DNA of 64,000 nt from Coriobacteriaceae bacterium (GTDB taxonomy: Bacteria; Actinomycetota; Coriobacteriia; Coriobacteriales; Coriobacteriaceae): the NCBI GenBank assembly GCA_902363125.1, contig CABIZD010000002.1:62001-126000 (forward strand), given 5' to 3'. Below, piece after piece: positions 23,895-32,460 of the stretch. Position numbers and translations under genes: made by a program. Position 1 is the stretch's first letter. Each line of letters starts with the position of its first letter. Under the pieces are notes generated by a model. That model worked only from the letters and a program-made list of their open reading frames with translations. It was not told the DNA's origin and searched no databases.

Positions 23895-26135
23895 GTGGCA
23901 AAGAAGAAGACGAAGAACCAGCCAAAGAAAAAGCAGGTCAACGCCGAGAACGTCATCGGCCTGCACTCCGAGGTCACCGACCAGCCGATCACGCAGACGC
24001 TCGAGGTCAACTACATGCCCTACGCCATGAGCGTCAACGTCTCGCGTGCATTCCCCGAGATTGACGGCTTTAAGCCCTCGCACCGCAAGCTGCTCTACAC
24101 CATGTACAAGATGGGTCTGCTCAAGGGCGAGCGCCAAAAAAGCGCCAACATCGTGGGCCAGACCATGAAGCTCAACCCGCACGGCGATGCCGCGATCTAT
24201 GAGACGATGGTGCGCCTGGCCACCGGCAACGAGGCGCTGCTCGCCCCCTTCGTGGAGTCGAAGGGCAACTTTGGCAAATACTATTCGGGCGACCTGAGCT
24301 ACGCCGCCTCGCGTTATACCGAGGCCAAGCTCTCCCCCATTAGCGCCGAGATCTTCAAGGACATCGACAAGGACCCGGTCGACTTCGTCGACAGCTACGA
24401 CGGCGCCATGAAGGAGCCGCGCCTGCTGCCCACCACGTTCCCCAACATCCTCGTCTCGGCCAACAAGGGCATCGGCGTCGCCATGGCATCCGATATCTGC
24501 GGTTTCAACCTCAACGAGGTCTGTACCGCCACAATGCATTACCTGCAGGATCCCGACTGCGACCTGCTCGAGTACATGCCCATGCCCGACTTCTCGACCG
24601 GCGGCGAAATTATCTACCGCCGCGAGGAGATGGAAAAGATTATCGAGACCGGCCTCGGCAGCTTCCAGATCCGCTCCCGCTGGCGCTGGATTCCCGAAGA
24701 GCGCATCATCGAGGTTTACGAGATCCCCTACACCACCAAGACCGATGTCATTATCGAGCGCATCGTCAAGCTCTCCAAAGAGGGCAAGGTCAAGGAGATC
24801 GCAGACATTCGCGACGAGACCGACCTCTCGGGCCTGCGCATCGCTATCGACCTTAAGCGCGGCGTCGACCCCGACAAGCTCATGGCGAAGCTCTATCGCT
24901 CGACCACACTGCAGGATTCGTTCTCGTGCAACTTCAATGTGCTGGTCGATGGTTACCCTCGCGTTATGGGCGTGCGCCAGATCCTGCACGAGTGGGTCAA
25001 GTGGCGTATTGAGTCCACGCGTCGCCGCATCAACTTTGACCTGGGCAAAAAGTCCGAGCGTCTGCACCTGCTGCACGGCCTCGAGGCTATTCTGCTCGAC
25101 ATCGACAAGGCGATCGCCATCATCCGCGGCACCAAGCTCGAGGCCGAGGTCGTGCCCAACCTTATGAAGGGTTTCGACATCGACGAGACCCAGGCAGAGT
25201 TTGTTGCCGAGCTCAAGCTCCGCAACATCAACGAGGAGTACATCCTCAACCGCACCAAGGACATTGCCAAGCTCGAGGGCGAGATTGCCGAGCTTGAGGA
25301 GATCCTCTCCAGCGAGGAGAACATCAAGAAAGTCATCAGCGATGAGCTGGCAGCGGTCAACAAGAAGTACGTGATGCCGCGCCGCACGGGCAGGATCGAG
25401 CCCCATGAGGTTATCGAGGTGAGCCTGGAGCCCGAGGTCGAGGAGTACCCGGTCACCATCATGCTCTCGCGCGATGGCTACCTTAAGAAGATGACGGACC
25501 GCGTGCTCAAGAAGGCGACCACACTCAAGTACAAGGACGGCGACAAGCCCTTTATCGAGTTCACGTCCTCCAACACCCACGAGCTGCTGGTCTTTACCAA
25601 CAAGAGCCAGGTGTACAAGAGCAAGGTTGCAGCGTTTGAGGATACCAAGTCGGCCCAGCTGGGCTCGTACCTGCCGACCGATCTTGAGATGGAACCCGAC
25701 GAGAGCGTCATCTGGGTCATCGACCCCGAGGATTACAAGGCCGACGTGCTGTTCGTCTTTGAGAACGGCCGCGTGGTGCGCGTCGCGCTTTCTGGATACG
25801 TCACCAAGACCAACCGCAAGCGCCTCAAGAACGCCATCTACGGTGGCAGCAAGCTGCTGTATGCCCAGGTGCTCAAGGAAGATCGCGACATCGCGCTGGT
25901 CTCGAGCGACTATCGTTTGATGAACTTCAACACGTCGCTGCTCAAGACCAAGACGACCACCAACACGCAGGGCGTCCAGGCTTTCACGGCCAAGAAGGGC
26001 CGCTCGGTCACCACTGTCGGCACAACCGAGGACATCCTTGGCGCCGGTGTCTCGGCCGAGAAGTTCACCGCGCAGAGCCTCCCCTCTGCCGGTGCCCTCA
26101 TGAAGGAAAACGACATGCCGAGTTTGTTTGACTAA
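23895..26135 (+). CDS. Type IIA topoisomerase cleavage subunit (GyrA/ParC-like, non-canonical)
   Basis: The 746-residue product has a basic N-terminus (KKKTKNQPKKKQ), the winged-helix cleavage core with ASRYTEAKLSP (catalytic Tyr141), the PHGDAAIYETMVRLA helix, a coiled coil (about 440-490: LEGEIAELEEILSSEENI) and a shortened C-terminal region without a clear GyrA box (QRRGGKG-like). It cuts and passes DNA with the preceding ATPase subunit. GTG 23895 has AAGAGG upstream. The C-terminal part is compatible with a decatenase-like (ParC-type) or relaxing enzyme; wrapping activity is doubtful. Confidence 0.88.
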   Translation: MAKKKTKNQPKKKQVNAENVIGLHSEVTDQPITQTLEVNYMPYAMSVNVSRAFPEIDGFKPSHRKLLYTMYKMGLLKGERQKSANIVGQTMKLNPHGDAAIYETMVRLATGNEALLAPFVESKGNFGKYYSGDLSYAASRYTEAKLSPISAEIFKDIDKDPVDFVDSYDGAMKEPRLLPTTFPNILVSANKGIGVAMASDICGFNLNEVCTATMHYLQDPDCDLLEYMPMPDFSTGGEIIYRREEMEKIIETGLGSFQIRSRWRWIPEERIIEVYEIPYTTKTDVIIERIVKLSKEGKVKEIADIRDETDLSGLRIAIDLKRGVDPDKLMAKLYRSTTLQDSFSCNFNVLVDGYPRVMGVRQILHEWVKWRIESTRRRINFDLGKKSERLHLLHGLEAILLDIDKAIAIIRGTKLEAEVVPNLMKGFDIDETQAEFVAELKLRNINEEYILNRTKDIAKLEGEIAELEEILSSEENIKKVISDELAAVNKKYVMPRRTGRIEPHEVIEVSLEPEVEEYPVTIMLSRDGYLKKMTDRVLKKATTLKYKDGDKPFIEFTSSNTHELLVFTNKSQVYKSKVAAFEDTKSAQLGSYLPTDLEMEPDESVIWVIDPEDYKADVLFVFENGRVVRVALSGYVTKTNRKRLKNAIYGGSKLLYAQVLKEDRDIALVSSDYRLMNFNTSLLKTKTTTNTQGVQAFTAKKGRSVTTVGTTEDILGAGVSAEKFTAQSLPSAGALMKENDMPSLFD

Positions 26136-26171
26136 AACAACGGTGGCCAAACCGTCATGGGTTCACAAAGC

Positions 26172-26214
26172 AGCGGGGCCCGGAGCGCATCAGCATTGCG
26201 CTCCGGGCCCCGCT
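26172..26214. terminator. Strong hairpin terminator after topoisomerase operon
   Basis: A perfect 18-bp GC-rich stem (26172-26189 with 26197-26214, core GGGGCCCGGAGCGC) and a seven-base loop, between convergent genes. T-richness after it is modest. Confidence 0.85.
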
Positions 26215-26228
26215 CGTTGCAACGTATA

Positions 26229-27437
26229 TCATATGCCCCACACGGGAATCGCTTGGACATCCTTGGTAATAAGGTATGGATCCGGGGTTTGACAGACAAC
26301 GTGTCCAAACCCAATTTCATAGCCGGTCAGGCCCTCGAGACAGGAAAAATTCTTTACTGCATCTTTGCCCACCGTGGCTGACATCTTCACCTCGACGGGA
26401 TGGAGAATATGGCCCTCTTGAATGAGCAAATCAATTTCGCGCTTCTTTTGGTCTCGATAGAACCATACGTCGCGAAGGCTCTTCCCCGCGCTCATAAAGC
26501 TCTTCAAAATTTCCGAGACAACGAACGTCTCAAATATATGCCCCGCCGCAGCCCCGTTGCGCAATTGCTCCGGCGTTATCCACCTCGTTAGATGACAAAC
26601 AAGACCTGTATCCATAAAGAATATCTTAGGGGTCTTGGTCAGACGCTTATCGACATTAGGCCAAAAGGGCTCGACAATCCGAACGATGTTCGACGCCTGC
26701 AAAACCGAGAGCCAAGCCTTCACCGTCTTACGGTCGACGTCAACGGTGTTTCCAATATCGGTGGCATTTAACAGTTGCCCCGTTCTCGCTGCGCACGCGA
26801 CCATAAAGCTGTAGAACTTCGCCTCATCCTTCACGTTTACAAGATCGCGAACATCGCGTTCGAGATATGCGGCAACGTAGTCGGAATAATAGGAGTCCCA
26901 ATCGATATTTGGGTCTTGCAGTTCGGGCATCGAACCCCTATGAATGATGTTCCAAATATTTCCCGAAGACATCTTAGAGGCCAAGGAAACCTTTTTGGGG
27001 ATATACGGACGAGGGCCCTGGGAACCACCAACAAGCTCTCGCAAGCTTAAAGAGGGCATCTCCAGAATTCTAATCCTCCCCGCCAAAGATTCGCTCACCC
27101 CTTTCATGAGGTGATATGTCTGGGATCCCGTGAGGACGATTCGGCCCTTCTCCCCTGATTGATCGACAACCCACTTCACCGGAGAAAAAAGCTCAGGCAA
27201 GCGCTGAATCTCATCAATGATGATCGGCAAATCATGAGACTCGAAAAACAGGGCAGCATCCTCTTTTGCAAGAAGATAATCCCGCGGGTTCTCCATCGAA
27301 ACATAGTCGAATCGGTCGCCTAGATGTTGCTTGAGAACCGTCGTCTTCCCAACTTGGCGCGCTCCGGTCACCAGGACAACTTTTCCCTGTCCCAGCATCG
27401 AATCTATCGTCTGTTCAATTTCGCGCTCGATGTACAT
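26229..27437 (-). CDS. AAA ATPase with DUF4143 domain
   Basis: The 402-residue product has an AAA_14 ATPase half: Walker [12 protein letters not shown], Walker B PIIIDEIQRLP and a sensor in VLTGSQ. The second half, DUF4143, has a winged-helix region (ATDIGNTVDVDRKTVKAWL) and a nuclease-like fold with WFYRDQKKREIDLLI and HPVEVK, resembling a PD-(D/E)xK core. GGGAGG precedes ATG 27437. Such proteins are widespread singletons of accessory DNA; function is not established, though roles in mobile-element or stress biology are often suggested. Confidence 0.85.
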   Translation of the reverse strand: MYIEREIEQTIDSMLGQGKVVLVTGARQVGKTTVLKQHLGDRFDYVSMENPRDYLLAKEDAALFFESHDLPIIIDEIQRLPELFSPVKWVVDQSGEKGRIVLTGSQTYHLMKGVSESLAGRIRILEMPSLSLRELVGGSQGPRPYIPKKVSLASKMSSGNIWNIIHRGSMPELQDPNIDWDSYYSDYVAAYLERDVRDLVNVKDEAKFYSFMVACAARTGQLLNATDIGNTVDVDRKTVKAWLSVLQASNIVRIVEPFWPNVDKRLTKTPKIFFMDTGLVCHLTRWITPEQLRNGAAAGHIFETFVVSEILKSFMSAGKSLRDVWFYRDQKKREIDLLIQEGHILHPVEVKMSATVGKDAVKNFSCLEGLTGYEIGFGHVVCQTPDPYLITKDVQAIPVWGI

Positions 27438-27489
27438 AGAATCGCCTCCCGTTATGAAGCCTATTATCTCGTACAAACGTTAATTGGTC

Positions 27490-27516
27490 AAAATCGGGAG
27501 CGCTACTCCCGATTTT
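27490..27516. terminator. Hairpin AAAATCGGGAG/CTCCCGATTTT
   Basis: A perfect 11-bp stem with a CGCTA loop. The A-rich left and T-rich right ends allow termination in both directions. It separates the AAA ATPase promoter side from a remnant gene. Confidence 0.7.
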
Positions 27517-27532
27517 CACTCACAATCTTCTG

Positions 27533-27712
27533 CCTGATTCTGGATCCAGCAGGGTCTCGGAGATCGCCAAGCGTATGGGCGTCGCCAGCAACTACGCAAG
27601 CCAGTACAAGCGCCGCCTCCTCGAGGACGGCGTTATCGGGAAACGTGGACGTGCCCTCGTCGGCTTCGACATCCCCGCGTTCAGGGAATTCTTGAGCGAG
27701 AAGGCGTTTTAG
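27533..27712 (+). pseudogene. C-terminal fragment of an ATPase-like protein with HTH
   Basis: The frame ending at TAG 27710-27712 reads VSEIAKRMGVASNYASQYKR, LLEDGVIGKRGRALVGF and FREFLSEKAF. This is the winged-helix C-terminal part typical of archaeal-type AAA ATPases in bacteria (ASQYKRRLL with a FREFL end). No start or ATPase domain precedes it, so it is a 5'-deleted remnant. Confidence 0.6.
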
Positions 27713-28094
27713 CACACCGGAATTGTCCGCTGGGGCATCGACGCATGGCAATCAGCATTTCTCTTGATAAGGACAGCAAGCATTTCCACCAACACCGATT
27801 GCCATGCGTTCTTCTTACCCTTAGGCGAGCTTGCGGGCGAGCTCTCGCACCTCTTCCAGCTTGGGCGAGGAGGCCATGCTGTCGCGCTCGGTCTCATTGC
27901 CTGATAACTCCTCAACTGTCTTGATTCTCTCTCCGAGAATTGAACAGCAAATCGTTGGCCGCAAAGTGTCGACTGTGGGAAAATTAACTAGAGCTTTCTC
28001 CTACTCGCGTGAGCGTTCGCGTGTATGAGCCTGGCCGAATCGGGCAGGCGCAATATAGATCCACGGAAACCGGCCTACGAACAAGGAGCGCCTT
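27713..28094. other. Gene-free stretch with a possible remnant
   Basis: No intact gene. On the minus strand a short frame ending at 27821 reads ERIKTVEELSGNETERD and PKLEEVRELARKLA, protein-like but without a start; it may be the end of a lost gene. The last 130 bp should hold the promoter of the LPATG protein gene. Confidence 0.4.
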
Positions 28095-28952
28095 ATGTAT
28101 GGACAGCATGTTGCACCACAAACCCATTACAAACGCACTGGCCTGTCTATCCGCAACGTCAAGCTTCATGCAGGCGCCAGAGTCGTTGCCTTCGGAGTAA
28201 GCATTCTTATGGCAGGGCAGCTTTTGCTACCCTGCGCAGCACTGGCGACCGAAATGCCCGAACCCGATGTCGCAACACCCATCACCTGCGACGAAGTCAA
28301 CGCGGAAGGCAGCCTCACAGCAACCACCGTCGATCATTACTACGATTTGGAGCTACCCCCTGCTTTCGAGTTGGTCCAGAACGAGGCTCTTGTATACGAT
28401 TTTCCTGACAAACCCGAGGACTTCATCTACGGGCTTAACGACACCGTCCATCTCTTCAAGATCGACACCGATACCGAAAGCCTTATAAAAACTGAGAACC
28501 CCAAAGAGGCCAGCGTCTCTATTGCCCTGACCATGATCGACAATCACGTTAGAGCAACCGTAGTCTTTACAGGCAGTTACGCCGACGACCAAATCCCTTA
28601 CAGGCTGAACCTCAACAGCTCAACCTACCTTGGCACACACGTTGACAGTGGGCAGGGGATTACGCACAATTACAACATCCGTTGCTTCTTCGACAGTGAT
28701 GTGCACTTGATTGCAACCGATACGAGCGATTCCAAGCTCGAACCGAAAACCAAGCCCGAGCCCACACCGCAGCCCAATGCAAAAAAGCCCACGGCAAATC
28801 CCGTTTCCACCAAGGCAGTAGCGGCGGTTAAACCAGCCGGGACCACCCTACCCGCGACGGGCGACAACGGTGCGATGGCAGCCGCCCTGAGTATTGCCGG
28901 TGGTGTAGTTGCGGCATTTGGCATTTCTGCAACAAGGCGTCGCAACCGCTAG
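28095..28952 (+). CDS. LPATG-anchored surface protein, 285 aa
   Basis: A long signal peptide with a basic N-region (residues 1-28) and hydrophobic core (VVAFGVSILMAGQLLLPCAA) is followed by about 165 residues of beta-rich sequence (VDHYYDLELPPAFELV, ASVSIALTMIDNHVRATVVF), resembling fibronectin-binding or Cna-type collagen-binding folds. A Lys/Pro/Thr-rich wall-spanning segment (EPKTKPEPTPQPNAKK) precedes LPATG, a helix and RRRNR. AAGGAGC lies before the ATG. A class A sortase would link it to the wall; ligand unknown. Confidence 0.82.
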   Translation: MYGQHVAPQTHYKRTGLSIRNVKLHAGARVVAFGVSILMAGQLLLPCAALATEMPEPDVATPITCDEVNAEGSLTATTVDHYYDLELPPAFELVQNEALVYDFPDKPEDFIYGLNDTVHLFKIDTDTESLIKTENPKEASVSIALTMIDNHVRATVVFTGSYADDQIPYRLNLNSSTYLGTHVDSGQGITHNYNIRCFFDSDVHLIATDTSDSKLEPKTKPEPTPQPNAKKPTANPVSTKAVAAVKPAGTTLPATGDNGAMAAALSIAGGVVAAFGISATRRRNR

Positions 28953-29243
28953 CCAGCATTTCGTACCCCGTAGACAAAGCTCTATCCCCGCTCCGATGAG
29001 CTTTACGCACCGAGAAGTTTCTTCCCCACGGAAATGAGCTTTTTCCAACGGTCGCCTTCACGCCATCAACGCCCCGCGAAACCGTCGAAACAGACTGTGC
29101 CGAACCGTCATCGAGCTCTGCCCCATCGCAAACAGCGTCGACGGCGTCTTCTGGCAACATTTTTGATCGCCATAGCTCCGATTCGGCAGGGCCCAGTCTC
29201 CGCTCGATCTCGAGCAAGACTTGTAAGGAGTCCACAGTCAAGA
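28953..29243. other. Gene-free stretch, 291 bp
   Basis: Between the LPATG protein and tetR. Both strands carry partial open frames without starts or family features; nothing convincing is encoded. CGATGAGCTTT-like segments recur (28997 and 29036 regions: ATGAGCTTT twice). Confidence 0.4.
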
Positions 29244-29798
29244 TCAACTACGGGAATCGTGACGAGCCGATACCGCTCGCATGCCCCCTTCGGAATAGAT
29301 GTTGAGCAGTTCCTGGGCGTGGGCAAACTCGGGCCCTCGTCTCCAACCAAGCAGACGGTTGACCGCGAGATTTCCCTGAACGCTATGGACAAAGAGCAGA
29401 TAGGCGTCCTCACGCGAAAGCCCGGTCTTCTCCATAATCGAGGGAACCATCTGCTCTGCCCCGCGATCGATGACGCGCTGCGCCACGCGGGCGTACGCGT
29501 CGTCATCCGAGTAGAGCAGATAATAGTCATCGTTTGCCGGCGGGCGCTGGCAAAGGGCTCCCGACCCCGTCCCCTCGAGCGGAGGTGCCGCCGCCAGGGC
29601 CTCATCGATAAGCGCATCGAGCAGCGCAAACTTGTCCTCGTAATGCAGATAGAACGTACCGCGGTTGATATCCGCGCGACGGCAGATATCCGCCACCGTC
29701 ATCTTTGCAAAGCCGACCTCACCCAGCAGCGCGAAGAACGCCTCCCGTATGACCGAGAGCGTATAGCGTCGGCGACGATCGACCTTCCCTGCTTCCAT
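29244..29798 (-). CDS. TetR-family regulator
   Basis: The N-terminal TetR helix-turn-helix is clear: REAFFALLGEVGFAKMTVAD, then ICRRADINRGTFYLHYEDKF. The C-terminal ligand domain (about residues 75-184) is helical and not assignable to a ligand class. GGAGG stands just before ATG 29798; the TTG at 29825 is a weaker choice. The gene is divergent from the three sirtuin-like genes across 143 bp, and TetR proteins usually repress divergent neighbours, so it probably controls them. Confidence 0.88.
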   Translation of the reverse strand: MEAGKVDRRRRYTLSVIREAFFALLGEVGFAKMTVADICRRADINRGTFYLHYEDKFALLDALIDEALAAAPPLEGTGSGALCQRPPANDDYYLLYSDDDAYARVAQRVIDRGAEQMVPSIMEKTGLSREDAYLLFVHSVQGNLAVNRLLGWRRGPEFAHAQELLNIYSEGGMRAVSARHDSRS

Positions 29799-29831
29799 GG
29801 CTCCTCCAATTGCAACGCTCGACAATGCCCA

Positions 29832-29843
29832 GCAAACGTTCGT
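29832..29843. promoter_or_regulatory. Short dyad between tetR and the sirtuin operon
   Basis: AAACG-TT-CGTTT is a perfect 5+5 inverted repeat 34 bp upstream of tetR, followed by TTGACA at 29846. A candidate TetR operator or part of one. Confidence 0.35.
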
Positions 29844-29941
29844 TTATTGACAGTGCCTCAAAGCTGTTCATTGCTCTGACGCAAATCAACATGGATACTT
29901 TTTATAGACACCTGTTCATTGTAGTTGAAAGAGAGCTTTGG

Positions 29942-30907
29942 ATGACTATTTACGAGGAACTCGTCATCGAACTCACCAACCGGTCGTTTTCCCATCAGGC
30001 AGCCTATCGCAGCGGTGGCACGCCCTACGACCTGAGTGACCGCGAGCCTAAGCCCTACGACCAGCAGATCGAGGACTTTGCCCGCATGGTCGAGGAGGCA
30101 GACTGCGTGCTTGTGGGCGGTGCCTCCGGCCTCTCCGCGGCGGGCGGCGGCGACTTCTACTACGAGGACAACGCGACCTATCGCAGGCATTTCGGCAAGT
30201 TCGCCGAGCGTTACGGTTTCAAGGGCGCTTTCGAGGGCTCATTCTACCGCTGGCCCACCGCCGAGGCGCGCTGGGGCTATCTTGCCACTTTCCTCAACAC
30301 CACGCTCAACGCCCCGCTGCGCCAGCCCTACAAGGACCTCGACGCCATTCTTGCCGAGAAGGACTTCTTTGTGCTCACCACCAACCAAGACACGCAGCTC
30401 GTAAAGATCTACCCTTGGGAGAAGGTGGCGGAGATCCAGGGCGACCACCGCTTCTTCCAGTGCTCCCGCTGCTGCACGGATGACGTATGGGATGCGACCG
30501 AGCCCGTCTCCCGCATGATCGAGGCCATAGGAGATGACCTAAAGGTTCCAACAGAGCTCGTGCCGCGCTGCCCGCACTGCGGGGCCGAAGCGTTCCCCTG
30601 GGTTCGCGGCTACGGCAACTTTTTGCAGGGCGAACTCTACGAGGAGCAGTACCGCAAGGTCTCCGATTGGCTCGACGCGCACGCAGATCAGAAGGTTCTT
30701 TTCCTTGAACTGGGCGTGGGCCGCATGACGCCTGCGTTTATCCAGGAGCCGTTCTGGGCTCTCACGGCGCAGTTGCCGCAGGCGAGCTACATCGCCGTGA
30801 ACAACAAGACACGTTTTCTGCCCCGTGCGATCGAGGGCCGTGGCATGGCGATCCGCGCCGACATCGCCGACGTGCTCGCCGACGTGCGCAAGACGCTGGG
30901 AAGGTAG
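29942..30907 (+). CDS. SirTM-like SIR2 protein, first of three
   Basis: The 321-residue product has an extended N-terminus of about 50 residues, then the SIR2 core: CVLVGGASGLSAAGGGDFYY, VLTTNQDTQ and EIQGDHRFFQC, with Gln at the SirTM-specific place of the sirtuin catalytic His. Zn-type cysteines CSRCC and CPHC are present, and VLFLELGVGRMTP is shared with the other SirTM-like proteins here. ATG 29942 is used; the frame upstream lies in the promoter region. In TTNQD the Asn is kept but the following residues differ from the TTNVD of the others. Predicted NAD-dependent ADP-ribosyltransferase. Confidence 0.82.
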   Translation: MTIYEELVIELTNRSFSHQAAYRSGGTPYDLSDREPKPYDQQIEDFARMVEEADCVLVGGASGLSAAGGGDFYYEDNATYRRHFGKFAERYGFKGAFEGSFYRWPTAEARWGYLATFLNTTLNAPLRQPYKDLDAILAEKDFFVLTTNQDTQLVKIYPWEKVAEIQGDHRFFQCSRCCTDDVWDATEPVSRMIEAIGDDLKVPTELVPRCPHCGAEAFPWVRGYGNFLQGELYEEQYRKVSDWLDAHADQKVLFLELGVGRMTPAFIQEPFWALTAQLPQASYIAVNNKTRFLPRAIEGRGMAIRADIADVLADVRKTLGR

Positions 30908-30910
30908 CGC

Positions 30911-31609
30911 ATGGAAACGGTAAAGGCCGCTCGCATCGGTCGGGCACTTGCCGAGGCGGATCTGATCGTCATCGGCGCCAGCAACGGGCTCGACATGGCG
31001 GAGGGGCTCAACCTCTTCCGCGCCGATGATCATTTTTGGGAGGCGTACGGGGACCTCGCCCAGGCCGACGTCATCAGCTGCATACTGCAGGGGCTCGCCT
31101 CCCCAGATGCAAACGTACGACGTCGATGGGCTGAGCGATTCCATCAAAAGGAGTATCTCGAATATGAGCCCAGCCCGCTCATGAACACGCTGCGGCGTCT
31201 TACGGAGCATGCGGACTCTTTCGTGATCACCTGCAATATCGACGGGCATTTTGCTCGCGCAGGGTTCGACGAGAACCGCGTGCTCGAGACGGAGGGGAGC
31301 ACGCGCACGTCGATCGACGAGCTGCGTCTCACTCATCCAGACGCCATCGCCGCGGCCCAGCTCGAAGAGCTTGCGCGCCTTGTCCGAACCCATCGCAACG
31401 ACAGGGTTGCCATCCTCGAGCTTGGCGTGGGGCTGCACAACGGCGTCATAAAGCGCATGCTCGCTCAGATCGCAAACGCCTGCGAGCACACCACCTATAT
31501 CGTGTTCAACTACAGCCAGGCTATGGCGCCCGATGCTTCATGTGAGACCATTCTCGTTGATGGCGATATGGCACCGGCTTTTGAGGAGGTCGTCCAATGC
31601 CGTCTCTAG
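30911..31609 (+). CDS. Degenerate SirTM-like protein lacking the zinc module
   Basis: Three bases after the preceding stop, this 232-residue product keeps the SIR2 order: DLIVIGASNGLDMAEGLNLF, FVITCNIDGHFARAGFDENR and VAILELGVGLHNG. The cysteines that bind zinc are missing, the loop that holds Gln in SirTM reads ETEGSTRTS, and about 60 residues are absent. It is likely catalytically dead or altered, yet the frame is intact and stays in the operon, which suggests a structural or regulatory role beside its two complete neighbours. Confidence 0.72.
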   Translation: METVKAARIGRALAEADLIVIGASNGLDMAEGLNLFRADDHFWEAYGDLAQADVISCILQGLASPDANVRRRWAERFHQKEYLEYEPSPLMNTLRRLTEHADSFVITCNIDGHFARAGFDENRVLETEGSTRTSIDELRLTHPDAIAAAQLEELARLVRTHRNDRVAILELGVGLHNGVIKRMLAQIANACEHTTYIVFNYSQAMAPDASCETILVDGDMAPAFEEVVQCRL

Positions 31610-32460
31610 AAAGAGCAGCAGATAGGCTTCGAAGCCTTATCGACGATGCCGACGCCATCGTCGTCGGCATCGGCTCGGGCATGTCGAGCGCCGCCGGGTT
31701 CAACCATTACAACCGCGCGGGCATGACGCGTGCCGGAATGGAGGACTGGCAGCGAGCATTTGGCTTTAAGAGCCTTTTCGACGGCTTCTACCACCTCTAC
31801 CCCAGCCTCGAGCAGCAATGGGCCTACTACGCGCGATACATCCATTTCATGCTGAGCGAGCCGGCCTCACAGCCCTATCTCGACCTGCGTTCCCTCATCG
31901 CCCACAAGGACTACTTTATCCTGAGCACCAACGTGGACACCCAGGTCGAGAAGACGTTTCCCGCCGAGAGAGTCTGCAACTACCAGGGAAGCTTCGCGCA
32001 CCTTCAGTGCAAGCAGCCATGCTGCGATGAGCTCTTCGACGCAAGCCCCCATGTCGAGCGCATGCTCGCCGGCATGGCAGGGTTCGAGATTCGCAGTGAG
32101 GATATCCCCCGATGCCCGCACTGCGGCTGGCAGCTTACGCCGTGGGTGCGCGACGACACGTTTTTGCAAGGCGAGGTATGGCGCGAGAACCTCGAACGAT
32201 ACGAGCGCTTTGTGCACGAGCGCAGCAATGGCCGCGTGCTGCTGCTGGAGCTCGGCGTGGGCGAGATGACCCCTGGTATCATCACGCTCCCGTTCTGGAG
32301 CATGACCGCAAAGCTGCCGGATGCGCACCTGTTGAGCGTCAACATCTCGAACGGCTCGGCTCCGCTGCAGCTCGGAAGCAAGGCAGAGGCGATTCAGGCA
32401 GACTTGAGCACACTGCTCTCGGAGGCACGGACGGCGAAGTTATTTAAGCCTCTTTGTTAG
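31597..32460 (+). CDS. SirTM-like SIR2 protein, third of three
   Basis: Overlapping the previous gene by 13 nt, this 287-residue protein reads IVVGIGSGMSSAAGFNHYNR, LSTNVDTQVEKTF and NYQGSFAHLQC (Gln at the SirTM position), with CKQPCC and CPHC for zinc and VLLLELGVGEMTPG near the end. It is complete in all motifs. Its 3' end overlaps the convergent decarboxylase/cupin gene by 17 bp. No macrodomain or lipoyl-carrier gene is adjacent, unlike the classical SirTM operon and unlike the pair at the left edge. Confidence 0.83.
   Translation: MPSLERAADRLRSLIDDADAIVVGIGSGMSSAAGFNHYNRAGMTRAGMEDWQRAFGFKSLFDGFYHLYPSLEQQWAYYARYIHFMLSEPASQPYLDLRSLIAHKDYFILSTNVDTQVEKTFPAERVCNYQGSFAHLQCKQPCCDELFDASPHVERMLAGMAGFEIRSEDIPRCPHCGWQLTPWVRDDTFLQGEVWRENLERYERFVHERSNGRVLLLELGVGEMTPGIITLPFWSMTAKLPDAHLLSVNISNGSAPLQLGSKAEAIQADLSTLLSEARTAKLFKPLC

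Noticed and set aside
23274..26150. A 958-codon open frame on the minus strand across both topoisomerase genes
   Set aside because: It is the antisense of two clear genes; its Leu/Val/Asp-rich make-up with no domain is the typical shadow of high-GC coding DNA.
28828..29247. A 139-codon minus-strand frame after tetR
   Set aside because: Its first part looks faintly protein-like, but there is no ribosome site, and its second half is the antisense of the LPATG protein gene.
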